Origin: an uncultured Christensenellaceae bacterium
Lineage (GTDB): Bacteria; Bacillota; Clostridia; Christensenellales; CAG-314
Length of the DNA stretch: 64,000 nt
Assembly (NCBI GenBank): GCA_910586625.1
Contig: CAJUIZ010000010.1
Span: forward strand, 6,750-70,749
Direction: 5' to 3'
Positions 1 to 6,606 of this stretch are shown here, piece after piece. The position numbers and the translations under genes are program-made. Each line of letters begins with the position of its first letter. Position 1 is the first letter of the stretch. Below the pieces are notes generated by a model. The model was not told where the DNA came from, ran no database searches, and was given only the letters and a program-made list of their open reading frames with translations.

Positions 1-13
1 AGCTCATCTACTG

Positions 14-850
14 TTATTCGGTTTCGGAATTTGTGTCGTCGTGCATATCCTTATGCATAGCGTCCGCCGCATCTTCGGTCGCTTCGCCTGCTATGCCGTC
101 AACTGCCTTGTCTTTTTTCTTTATATTTATCTCCCAATGCAACGCCTTGGATAACGGCTTATAAGTAAAGAAAGTTATAAGTCCGCACACAATGCAACGC
201 AATGCGTTAAAGGGCAGCACCGCCAAAGGAAGATAATACGCATAAAAATTGTCTACCGTTACATTACTGTATAATGACGAAACCATACCTACAATTTTGG
301 CAATTCCCACATCGTAATTACCGCCGCCAAACATTACGGAAGCATAAAACGGTATTAAAACCAACCAATTTGCAAGAACAGAACACACTATTGCGCTACC
401 GCTGCCTGCGCATAGCCCTATTACGGCGCTCTTGCGCGTTTTGAATTTACGGTATATTATCGACGCAGGCAATACAAAAGCAATGCCTACTATTATGTCC
501 GCCAATTCGCCCACGCACATAGTTCCGCTAAACGGCATTTTTATACAACACTTAATAATTATGATTAAGCATCCCGCCACAGGACCCAACGCAAAACCGC
601 CAAGCAACGCAGGCAAATCGGATATTTGCATATCCAGCCACCCCGGAAACATAAAAGGAAGCGGAAACTTTACAAACATATACAAAATAACCGAAATCGC
701 CGTAAGTATTGCCATAACGGCTATATTACCGGCTGTAAAAAACTTTATTTTCGGCTTTTGCTTTATAAGCGCAGACGTATCGCCGTTAGTCTGCGAAGCT
801 TCGCCGACGTTCGTTACAATCACTTCGTCTTGTTGAGTTTCTTGTTTCAT
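14..850 (-). CDS. ribU: ECF transporter S component, riboflavin (RibU-like)
   Basis: This is a 278-residue integral membrane protein and the likely substrate-binding subunit of an energy-coupling-factor transporter for riboflavin. After a polar N-terminus of about 45 residues there are five to six hydrophobic segments, including a stretch rich in FPLPFMFPGWLDM typical of RibU. The C-terminal tail is charged and acidic. The start at 850 is chosen because AAGGAGAA lies just upstream; an upstream extension would run into the riboswitch. Substrate assignment rests on the FMN riboswitch directly ahead. The energising module (EcfA/A'/T) is not in this window, as is usual for group II ECF systems. 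Confidence 0.88.
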   Translation of the reverse strand: MKQETQQDEVIVTNVGEASQTNGDTSALIKQKPKIKFFTAGNIAVMAILTAISVILYMFVKFPLPFMFPGWLDMQISDLPALLGGFALGPVAGCLIIIIKCCIKMPFSGTMCVGELADIIVGIAFVLPASIIYRKFKTRKSAVIGLCAGSGSAIVCSVLANWLVLIPFYASVMFGGGNYDVGIAKIVGMVSSLYSNVTVDNFYAYYLPLAVLPFNALRCIVCGLITFFTYKPLSKALHWEINIKKKDKAVDGIAGEATEDAADAMHKDMHDDTNSETE

Positions 851-899
851 TTTTTCTCCTTCTCTTTGAAAAGGCATCGGCGTCGACTGTTTTACATAC

Positions 900-929
900 A
901 AAAAGCCCTTGCAAAAAATTACAAGGGCG
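900..929 (-). terminator. Intrinsic terminator of the FMN riboswitch (expression platform)
   Basis: On the minus strand GCCCTTG and CAAGGGC form a stem followed by TTTTTG. It lies between the aptamer and the ribU start codon. This is the expected off-state hairpin of a transcriptional FMN riboswitch. Confidence 0.8.
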
Positions 930-957
930 TACGAGTACATAAAATATGTCAACAATT

Positions 958-1075
958 CTTTTCTCATCCGGACTGTTACCGTCGGCTCGGGAATTTCACC
1001 CGATCGGCGCAACTTACGCTGCGTTCATAGGCTATACTATCGGTGTGGATTTGCGCCACGCCCCAAAGAATATAT
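958..1075 (-). promoter_or_regulatory. FMN riboswitch (RFN element)
   Basis: The minus strand holds the RFN hallmarks: TCTTTGGGGC at the 5' side, then GGGTGAAATTCCCGA, then CCGACGGTA and AGTCCGGATGA closing the element. FMN binding should favour the downstream terminator and shut off ribU when flavin is plentiful. The aptamer begins just after the mapped promoter, so the 5' leader is short. Confidence 0.92.
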
Positions 1076-1090
1076 TTATTTGATGGTTAT

Positions 1091-1119
1091 ATTGTAGCAC
1101 ACCACCTGCGTATAGGCAA
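1091..1119 (-). promoter_or_regulatory. SigA-type promoter of the ribU transcript
   Basis: On the minus strand TTGCCT (1114-1119) and TACAAT (1091-1096) are separated by exactly 17 bp. Transcription would start near 1084, immediately before the riboswitch. Confidence 0.8.
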
Positions 1120-1240
1120 ACGTTTTGACGCGGCAAAATCATATAAAAATTTTATCGAACTATAAACCGACATAATAAGCAGCAACAGTTTTTGAAACTG
1201 TGCCGTCGTAAGGTTTTTACAAGTTTTCTTTCTCATTCTT

Positions 1241-1352
1241 TGTCATGTCGAGCGTAGCCGAGACATATAGGCGAGTATAACGAGCCGCACTATTCTTTAT
1301 ATGGTTTCGCTGCGCTGGATTTCTCCACTCGCTACGCTCGGTCGAAATGACA
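1241..1352. repeat. MITE-like interspersed repeat with imperfect terminal inverted repeats
   Basis: The left end reads TGTCATGTCGAGCGTAGCCG. The right end is its imperfect reverse complement (CTCGCTACGCTCGGTCGAA, then ATGACA). No coding sequence is enclosed. Related decayed fragments sit near 25550 and 34040, so this is probably a dispersed non-autonomous element of the host genome. It lies just outside the left edge of the phage element. The rest of 1120-1360 shows nothing further. Confidence 0.6.
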
Positions 1353-1360
1353 TCAACAAC

Positions 1361-1375
1361 AATGCAATTTTTTTG
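1361..1375. repeat. Left 15-bp direct repeat (candidate attachment/target duplication)
   Basis: AATGCAATTTTTTTG occurs here and again at 14074-14088, bracketing the phage-like module exactly between the host MITE on the left and the host GntR/ABC promoter on the right. It is AT-rich, so chance cannot be excluded. Confidence 0.5.
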
Positions 1376-1477
1376 TGAAAAGTCAAGCATTTTTATAGAA
1401 TTTTTTTAGATTTTCAAAAAAAATTTTTGCTGTATGGCAGAATACCCGTTGAAAGTGATATTTCGGCGGGTATTGTA

Positions 1478-1507
1478 TTTTTCTAACCCTTGCAAGGGTT
1501 AGAAAAA
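1478..1507. terminator. Perfect 30-bp palindrome, probable bidirectional terminator at the left end
   Basis: Fifteen-base arms centred between 1492 and 1493 (arm TTTTTCTAACCCTTG) form a hairpin that ends in a U-run on either strand. A second hairpin, AATACCCG with CGGGTATT, lies at 1441-1471. Together they would stop the late minus-strand transcript after the transposase. A phage packaging hairpin is an alternative role. Confidence 0.65.
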
Positions 1508-1569
1508 CGGGGCGGGGGGCAGTTCGCTGTACGGCAAAATAGCCGTCTTTTGGCGGCTTGTTTTGTTTG

Positions 1570-1587
1570 TTGAAAGTGTACTTTCAA
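1570..1587. repeat. 18-bp palindrome TTGAAAGTGTACTTTCAA, copy 1
   Basis: Eight-base arms around a two-base centre, placed 6 nt after the transposase stop codon. The same sequence recurs at 4150, 6447 and 12324 inside the element, and a decayed relative is at 1449-1466. No copy was noticed outside the element. Likely a binding site for an element-encoded protein. Confidence 0.75.
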
Positions 1588-1593
1588 TAATTG

Positions 1594-2649
1594 TTAAATT
1601 GCTTGCAAATGAGCGTTAAACAGTTCGGCACTTGTCGCATAACCAAATATTTCGCGCGGGTAGTCGTTTACCCACGTTTCAACCGCTTTAATGCGCTTGT
1701 CGGTTACGGTGGATAAGTCCGTGCCTTTTGGGATAAGTCGGCGTATTTCACGGTTTAACCGCTCGTTACTGCCGCGTTCGCAACTTGTGTATGGGTGGCA
1801 GTAGTAAACGCTTGTACGCTTGCCGCCGTAGATTGATTTTTCAAGCCCCTTGAAGTCGCTAAACTCTACGCCGTTATCTACGGTTATACTTTTGAACAGT
1901 TTACGGAATTGCTTGCCGTAACGCTTTTCAAGTTTATTGACATAGCGCACAACCGTTGCCGCCTTGTGGTCGGGCATTTTGAACACGATTTCAAAGCGTG
2001 TCAGCCGCTCGGTAAATGCAAGGATAGTTTCTTTTGTGCCTTGCTTGCCTATTACACAGTCCATTTCCCAATGCCCGAAAGTGTTACGGGCGGCAATCTC
2101 GGCGGGGCGTTTCTCTATGCTCGTGCCTTTCGGTGGGCGTTTAACCGTCGCTTTTTGGTAGTGCCGTTGTTTCAGTTTCACGTCTTGCATTGTAATGCGC
2201 GTAAATATGTAGCCCGCACGGATATAGCGGTATAGCGTTGTTTTTGAAATTGTCGTGCGGAATTGTCCTTTGCGCTTTATCTCGCCCAATGCGGCGCACG
2301 GGCTTATTTTGTCGTTTACAACACGGTTTTCAATTTCACGCACAAGTTCAAAGTCGTTACCGATTTTGAGGGGTGCGCCGTGTGCCGATTGATTTTGTCT
2401 ATACTTGTATTCGGCTATATCCGCGCTGTATGCGGTTACTTGCTTATAATGGCGTTCGCCCCAATAGTCGGTATAACTGTACACCTTTTGTGTACACACG
2501 CCGCGTTTTAATTCGTTATACACGGTTGCAAGACACACGCCCAATAATTCGGCTATGCGTTTCTTAGTACAGCCCGCTTTCAAGTAGTTTTCCAACTCGC
2601 GCCTTTGCGTAAACGTTAAATCTTTCGTTCCTTTTCGTTTCATAGTCAT
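1594..2649 (-). CDS. IS30-family DDE transposase, probably the element's integrase
   Basis: This is a 351-residue transposase. The N-terminus has a helix-turn-helix (LTFTQRRELENYLKAG, then KKRIAELLGVCLATVYNELKRG, residues 10-50). The catalytic core shows the DDE residues: D in GHWEMDCVIG, D in SITVDNGVEFSD, and E in the IS30 signature CERGSNERLNREIRRLIPKG. Length and motif order fit IS30. The start at 2649 has AAAGGAACGG upstream, although the third-codon ATG is also possible. No classical IS30 terminal inverted repeats were recognised immediately around the gene, so it does not look like a free-standing IS that landed here. It is the last gene of the phage-like module. Confidence 0.85.
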   Translation of the reverse strand: MTMKRKGTKDLTFTQRRELENYLKAGCTKKRIAELLGVCLATVYNELKRGVCTQKVYSYTDYWGERHYKQVTAYSADIAEYKYRQNQSAHGAPLKIGNDFELVREIENRVVNDKISPCAALGEIKRKGQFRTTISKTTLYRYIRAGYIFTRITMQDVKLKQRHYQKATVKRPPKGTSIEKRPAEIAARNTFGHWEMDCVIGKQGTKETILAFTERLTRFEIVFKMPDHKAATVVRYVNKLEKRYGKQFRKLFKSITVDNGVEFSDFKGLEKSIYGGKRTSVYYCHPYTSCERGSNERLNREIRRLIPKGTDLSTVTDKRIKAVETWVNDYPREIFGYATSAELFNAHLQAI

Positions 2650-2669
2650 TACCGTTCCTTTATCGTTTT

Positions 2670-2698
2670 ATTATAGTGTTTTTCCGCTTGAATTTCAA
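2670..2698 (-). promoter_or_regulatory. SigA-type promoter for the transposase
   Basis: Minus-strand TTGAAA (2693-2698) and TATAAT (2670-2675) have a 17-bp spacer. The -35 box sits in a small palindrome, TTGAAATTCAA, resembling half of the 18-bp element palindrome, so the promoter may be controlled by the same factor. Confidence 0.75.
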
Positions 2699-2746
2699 AC
2701 GGCTTTTTACCCCCCCCCAAAAAAAAATTGAGAGCAAAGAGTATTA

Positions 2747-2805
2747 CGCGACACCTTGTACTATACGAGCCGCCGCGCTGCGCGCGGCGGGTACAAGGTG
2801 TCGCG
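2747..2805. other. Long GC-rich hairpin, candidate phage origin or packaging signal
   Basis: Outer arms of 15 bp (CGCGACACCTTGTAC at 2747-2761 and its exact complement at 2791-2805) enclose a second 9-bp stem (CCGCCGCGC at 2770-2778 with 2782-2790). An 8-nt unpaired TATACGAG lies on one side only. No U-run follows on either strand, so it is not a terminator. It lies in the largest gap next to the replication initiator. Filamentous phages keep replication origins and the packaging hairpin in such gaps. The homopolymer tract C9A9 at 2710-2727 precedes it. Confidence 0.55.
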
Positions 2806-2837
2806 TTGCACCGATCGACAGCCCGCTTTCAGCACAC

Positions 2838-2883
2838 AAAAAGGCGGCTTTTGCGCTAAACCGCTTGCAAAATGCCGCCTTTT
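2838..2883 (-). terminator. Terminator after the rep gene (bidirectional shape)
   Basis: AAAAGGCGGC and GCCGCCTTTT pair, extended inside by TTTTGC and GCAAAA. On the minus strand the stem is followed by TTTTT, so it would end the rep transcript before the transposase promoter. A weaker hairpin (ACACC...GGTGT) lies at 2960-2984, and no gene is credible in the remaining gap. Confidence 0.75.
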
Positions 2884-3016
2884 GATTTTGTTTTGCGGAA
2901 GTGAAAGCGAAGTGAAGCGCGTAACCGTGCTTTTTTCGGTTTTCAGACAAACGCAAAATACACCATATGTAATACATAGGTGTTAGACCGTCGCTATTGT
3001 ATTGTTTTACCGTCGT

Positions 3017-3991
3017 TTAAGCAGTCAAGCCGTACCGTGGCGGGTTGCAAATCAAGTCTATTATTGACATCTGCTTATACTTGAAGTGCATTATATCGCG
3101 CTCCCAACTTATCACGTTATCGAAAAGTATATACTTTGTGCCGAAGTCCTGCATTTCCGTTACTATTTCGTCGTCGTTCAATTTGCGGTATATTTCCGTC
3201 GGTATGCCTCTACTATAAACAATGCGTTCGCCCGTCTTTCCTATGTACTTTAACAAATAGTTTAGCGTTTGTCCGTGTTTCAATTCCATTTCGTTCAATT
3301 CCTCAAAGTCATTTCGCCCGAAAGCCTTTTGAAAAAAGTCATTTTCGTGCGTCGTTTGCATTTTACCTTGTGCCGTGCTGTAATCTGTCTTTTCCGTTAT
3401 CGTTCCTATATGTTCGCCGTCGGGTATATACAGTAACCCGTGAAAATGTAAACGCCCCGATTCGGGCGCACGCTCAAACACGCCCATGTAACGCCACCCG
3501 CGGCGCGTATGTAAATTCGATAAGCATTTGCGCAATTTTGCCCGAAAACTGTCCGCGTCGTGCTTACCGTCATCGTATGTAAATGTTACAAAGTAGTTCC
3601 ACCGATTAAGGTTTGCCTTGCGGCGAAAACGCTTTTTGCGGGCATATAGGTTATGTAACTTGCGCTCGATTTTGTCCGCAATATATTTATCTAAATCGGA
3701 GTAATCGGAGAACAGCAAGAGTATTCCCGTCTTTATATACGCCGTCATTTCGTCGCCCTTTAAGCCGTCTTGCATAGCGGCGGTATAAAGGCTGTCAAAG
3801 AAGATATCTATATCCTCGCGCTTTCTATTGCGCTCCATGGGTTGCATTTGACTGCGGTAACAACGTGTAGCAATATAATGACCGCCGTCATTGTATATCT
3901 TGTAATATGTTTCGGCGGGCTTTTGCAGTTCGTCGAAAAAGAACGGGTTAAATTCGCTATCGGGTAAGGGAATTAAATTTGCGTAACTCAT
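3017..3991 (-). CDS. HUH-type rolling-circle replication initiator (phage Rep)
   Basis: This 324-residue protein carries the three Rep motifs in order: motif 1 FVTFTYDD (134-141), motif 2 GRLHFHGLLY with the metal-binding pair H182 and H184 (His-hydrophobic-His), and motif 3 LNYLLKYIGK with candidate catalytic Y245 and K249. It should nick one strand at the origin and start rolling-circle replication of the phage genome. The N-terminal 120 residues are not recognised. The start at 3991 follows GAGAGGTAAACAACA. It sits downstream of the assembly ATPase and next to the hairpin-rich gap that is the likely origin. A plasmid Rep is the alternative reading. Confidence 0.82.
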   Translation of the reverse strand: MSYANLIPLPDSEFNPFFFDELQKPAETYYKIYNDGGHYIATRCYRSQMQPMERNRKREDIDIFFDSLYTAAMQDGLKGDEMTAYIKTGILLLFSDYSDLDKYIADKIERKLHNLYARKKRFRRKANLNRWNYFVTFTYDDGKHDADSFRAKLRKCLSNLHTRRGWRYMGVFERAPESGRLHFHGLLYIPDGEHIGTITEKTDYSTAQGKMQTTHENDFFQKAFGRNDFEELNEMELKHGQTLNYLLKYIGKTGERIVYSRGIPTEIYRKLNDDEIVTEMQDFGTKYILFDNVISWERDIMHFKYKQMSIIDLICNPPRYGLTA

Positions 3992-4011
3992 TGTTGTTTA
4001 CCTCTCTATCG

Positions 4012-4142
4012 TCGTTTACTTGCGGGTTGTAAAGCCCCTTTCGCGGCATAAACCGCCTACGGCTTTTTATTCCACGGTGGGCTTGACAGCCCGCATTTTC
4101 CGCAGTCCTTTCGCGCTGCCGAAAGCAACTCAAAAGGATAGC
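4012..4142 (-). repeat. Duplicated leader block, copy A (upstream of rep)
   Basis: About 130 nt are repeated at 12071-12190 with clear but imperfect identity; copy B lacks about 14 nt in the middle. On the minus strand both copies begin TATCCTTTTGAGTTG and contain a CTTTCG/CGAAAG hairpin that can hide an AAAGGAC ribosome site. Each then has a nine-codon frame (4067-4096 here, starting MR and ending TVE). The two copies lead into rep and into the gene at 12030. This looks like a shared regulatory leader rather than a gene remnant. Confidence 0.6.
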
Positions 4143-4149
4143 CCCGTTT

Positions 4150-4167
4150 TTGAAAGTGTACTTTCAA
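4150..4167. repeat. 18-bp palindrome, copy 2
   Basis: TTGAAAGTGTACTTTCAA overlapping the stop codon of the assembly ATPase gene and preceding leader block A. Identical to copies 1 and 3. Confidence 0.75.
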
Positions 4168-6338
4168 TTTTCGCGGCTATTCATACCGTTTAATAGGTCG
4201 TTTATAAAGTAACTGTTTTGTGCGCCGAGTTCTGAGAAAGTCGCTTTTTCGGTAGCGTATTCCGCTAAATCGTCAATACCAACGGGAGAACGCAACGCCT
4301 TTTCCGTGAAAAAGTCCGAAAAGCAGTCCGTAGAAAAACGCTTGCTGTATATCTTTTTTGACATAATGTAATACTTGTTTTCGTCAAGCGTTCCGTCTTG
4401 CGTTCCGCTTTCCACTTGCACCCGCAAACGGCAATACCCAAAGCGGTTATATATGCGCGTGTAATAGTGATGTATTTTCGCCGTGATTGCCTTTAATATG
4501 TAAATAAACAAAGTGTTATCCGAGCGCACAAAGCGGTATTGATAATACAGCCCCGCAAACTTGCCGAACAGCCAATTATACAGCAATTCCGCAAGAGAGA
4601 AGAAAGGCATTGCAAGACACGTTTCGCCGCTTTCGCGGATATGAACTATTTCACATAAATCGCGGGCATCTGCGCCCCAACTTTCGGGGCGTTGCTCGTC
4701 CGTTATTACCCGCACAAACGGGAAGTTATCGACCGTCGCGGAGTGGCGCACCATTTTAAGCCAACTATTAAACAAGTCGTTTTTTTGGTTTGTCGTTTCG
4801 TCTTTCTTTTTCTTTTCGGACAGTTCAACGCTGTTGCCGCGTTCCTTGCCTACTTCGGTTATTATGACAACGCCAAATTCAAAGTTATTCGCATTACGGT
4901 TGTTTTCAATGACCTTGCGCCCAAGCCGCAGACTGTCAAAATCAAGTATATGTGCGTGGCGGGAATAACTGTCAAGCAAGCGGCTATCCCGTTTGAAAAA
5001 GTCCGAGTTCCAGAGCGGGAAGTTGCCCAAGTCGGCAAGCACACCGTCCACGCGAACGGAATAATTTGCAATGAGTAACGACGATTGTATTATGTAGATA
5101 AAGTATAATTGCGCGTAAATCTCAACGATTTCCCACACGTTGACAACCTTTAATTTATCGTCGTATTCAAACCCGTAACGCTCGAAGTCGTAACCGAATA
5201 ACCGTTCGCGCGTTTGCGCCTTTTGCCAACGTAGCCGCTTTTTCGCTATGAATTGCCGTATCGTTGCAAGGTTGTACACCTCGTGATATTCCATAGCCCG
5301 CCGCAGTTCGTTTTCCAATTTGCACCACGGGAAAGCGGGGAATTTCAAATCGTTTTCAAGTATCTTTTCAAACGCTTTATCGCGAAACATTACTTCTTGC
5401 GAAAGTGCCATATCCGTTATTGCCGTTGTCTTTTTCTTGCCCATAGTGCCGCAGACCATATACACGATAGGGCGGGCGTTGATAAACCCGCGGTTACGCA
5501 TTTCGTAGTGATTAAGCCGCGCATACGCTATCTTTTTGCGGAAACAGTCAAAGAGCCAAACCGCGATTATTACCCACGCCCACACGGGAATAGAAGTGAA
5601 CGGCACGGACAAATCAAGAAACAACTTGTACACTTGCCGATAGATATTTACCACGTCGAACGAAACGACGAAATAAAAGTAATATGCCAAAAATTCAAGG
5701 ATAATCGCGCCCGCATTGAAGTAGAACAGCCACAAGCACAGCCACACCGCCCAATACGGTTTATGCGCTTTTATGAACGTCCAAAGCCCCGCAAGCCATT
5801 GTTTGACGGGGCGATATGTATGAGCCGTAAACCACTTAAACGCTTTTAGCGGGCGGCTGTCCTTGTCATAGTCGTTGTTTTCCTTTTTCAAGTACCGTTT
5901 CAAAAAGACATACGCGGCAAGCACAAACGGCAATATGATTATAAGCACTTTGCAGAGCGTAAAAAGCAAATTGCCGAGGAACGACAAATAACCCGTGAAA
6001 TTATCCATTGTCGCCCATAACTGCCAATACCGCGCCCAATCGCTTTGAAAACCCGTCCAAGTATCGGGCAAGGGTGTAGAGGGGGCGGGCGTTTGCGTGA
6101 AGTCAAAAAAGGGTATTTTCGGCAAGTCATTTACCGTCGGCGTGATATTATGCGGTATGCCGAATATCTCGCAAAAGTAGTAACCTACCGAAAGCCCGAA
6201 ATCGCGCCCGCCCTCTATGAGCCTACCAAGCGCACCCGAATAGAGGAATACGCCGCAGAGGATAAACGCAAGCGTTATGACTATGCAAATGATATGACGG
6301 TAGTCAAACCGTTTCTTTTCGTTTTCGTTCGCGTTCAT
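4164..6338 (-). CDS. Zot/pI-like filamentous phage assembly ATPase (membrane protein)
   Basis: This is a 724-residue membrane ATPase, proposed to drive extrusion of the phage filament. Four hydrophobic segments lie at about 14-35, 122-146, 196-226 and 250-266. They are followed by a cytoplasmic P-loop, CGTMGKKKTTA (297-305), and a Walker B-like strand, FEFGVVIITEVGKER (486-500). A later segment, FVRVITDEQRPESWGADARDL, resembles the post-Walker B region of Zot proteins. The usual glycine before the P-loop lysine is replaced by lysine. A longer frame begins at a TTG at 6464 inside a palindrome; the ATG at 6338 is preferred because it overlaps the stop codon of the upstream peptide (ATGA). A VirD4/FtsK-like DNA pump is the alternative. 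Confidence 0.65.
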   Translation of the reverse strand: MNANENEKKRFDYRHIICIVITLAFILCGVFLYSGALGRLIEGGRDFGLSVGYYFCEIFGIPHNITPTVNDLPKIPFFDFTQTPAPSTPLPDTWTGFQSDWARYWQLWATMDNFTGYLSFLGNLLFTLCKVLIIILPFVLAAYVFLKRYLKKENNDYDKDSRPLKAFKWFTAHTYRPVKQWLAGLWTFIKAHKPYWAVWLCLWLFYFNAGAIILEFLAYYFYFVVSFDVVNIYRQVYKLFLDLSVPFTSIPVWAWVIIAVWLFDCFRKKIAYARLNHYEMRNRGFINARPIVYMVCGTMGKKKTTAITDMALSQEVMFRDKAFEKILENDLKFPAFPWCKLENELRRAMEYHEVYNLATIRQFIAKKRLRWQKAQTRERLFGYDFERYGFEYDDKLKVVNVWEIVEIYAQLYFIYIIQSSLLIANYSVRVDGVLADLGNFPLWNSDFFKRDSRLLDSYSRHAHILDFDSLRLGRKVIENNRNANNFEFGVVIITEVGKERGNSVELSEKKKKDETTNQKNDLFNSWLKMVRHSATVDNFPFVRVITDEQRPESWGADARDLCEIVHIRESGETCLAMPFFSLAELLYNWLFGKFAGLYYQYRFVRSDNTLFIYILKAITAKIHHYYTRIYNRFGYCRLRVQVESGTQDGTLDENKYYIMSKKIYSKRFSTDCFSDFFTEKALRSPVGIDDLAEYATEKATFSELGAQNSYFINDLLNGMNSREN

Positions 6339-6427
6339 ACTTGACACCCCGTGTATATAAAGTAACCGATAACCGCCGCAATCACTATTCCGAGCAGTAC
6401 CCACAATAACCGTTTTAGCGTTTTCAT
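6335..6427 (-). CDS. 30-residue single-span membrane peptide (candidate coat or accessory virion protein)
   Basis: This short frame starts MKTLKRLLW, spans a hydrophobic helix (LLGIVIAAVIGYFIY) and ends TGCQV. AAAGGACGG lies upstream. Its TGA overlaps the ATG of the assembly ATPase, so the two are translationally coupled. It has the shape of filamentous-phage minor coat proteins (about 30 residues, basic N-terminus, one helix). It is the only very small membrane protein found in the element, so it could also be the major coat. It carries no cleavable signal peptide that I can see. Confidence 0.6.
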   Translation of the reverse strand: MKTLKRLLWVLLGIVIAAVIGYFIYTGCQV

Positions 6428-6446
6428 TTTCGTTTGCCGTCCTTTT

Positions 6447-6464
6447 TTGAAAGTGTACTTTCAA
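6447..6464. repeat. 18-bp palindrome, copy 3
   Basis: TTGAAAGTGTACTTTCAA, here ahead of the ribosome site of the 30-residue peptide and next to the plus-strand promoter at 6489. Confidence 0.75.
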
Positions 6465-6488
6465 TTTTCTTTTTCGTTATAAAATCGT

Positions 6489-6517
6489 TTGACTTTTGCC
6501 GCAAAGTGGTATATACT
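6489..6517 (+). promoter_or_regulatory. Plus-strand promoter opposing the phage operon
   Basis: TTGACT (6489-6494) and TATACT (6512-6517) are spaced by 17 bp. All protein genes of the element are on the minus strand. This promoter therefore drives a counter-transcript, which meets a terminator 58 bp downstream. Confidence 0.75.
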
Positions 6518-6523
6518 TATAGA

Positions 6524-6606
6524 CAGTTGAACGGCTTTTGCGCGTTCATTCCCGCCAACTCACTTGTGGCATTGCCCCGAACGGATTAGTTTCGGGGAAT
6601 TTTTTT
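6524..6606 (+). ncRNA. Candidate phage small RNA (about 83 nt) with its own terminator
   Basis: The predicted transcript starts about 7 nt after the -10 box. It contains AGTTG/CAACT and TGAACG/CGTTCA stems, and ends in an intrinsic terminator, CCCCGAA (6575-6581) paired with TTCGGGG (6591-6597), then seven Ts. Its 3' end is antisense to the last codon of the basic-protein gene. No open frame with a ribosome site is present. It could control expression or copy number, or prime complementary-strand synthesis; which one cannot be read from sequence. Confidence 0.6.

Noticed and set aside
2676..2986. Overlapping 69- to 77-codon frames on both strands in the rep-transposase gap
   Set aside because: They arise from the palindromes and terminator in this gap, lack ribosome sites and mirror each other across strands.
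6339..6464. A 42-residue N-terminal extension of the assembly ATPase starting at TTG 6464
   Set aside because: It begins inside the repeated palindrome, has no ribosome site, and overlaps a better small gene whose stop is coupled to the ATG at 6338.
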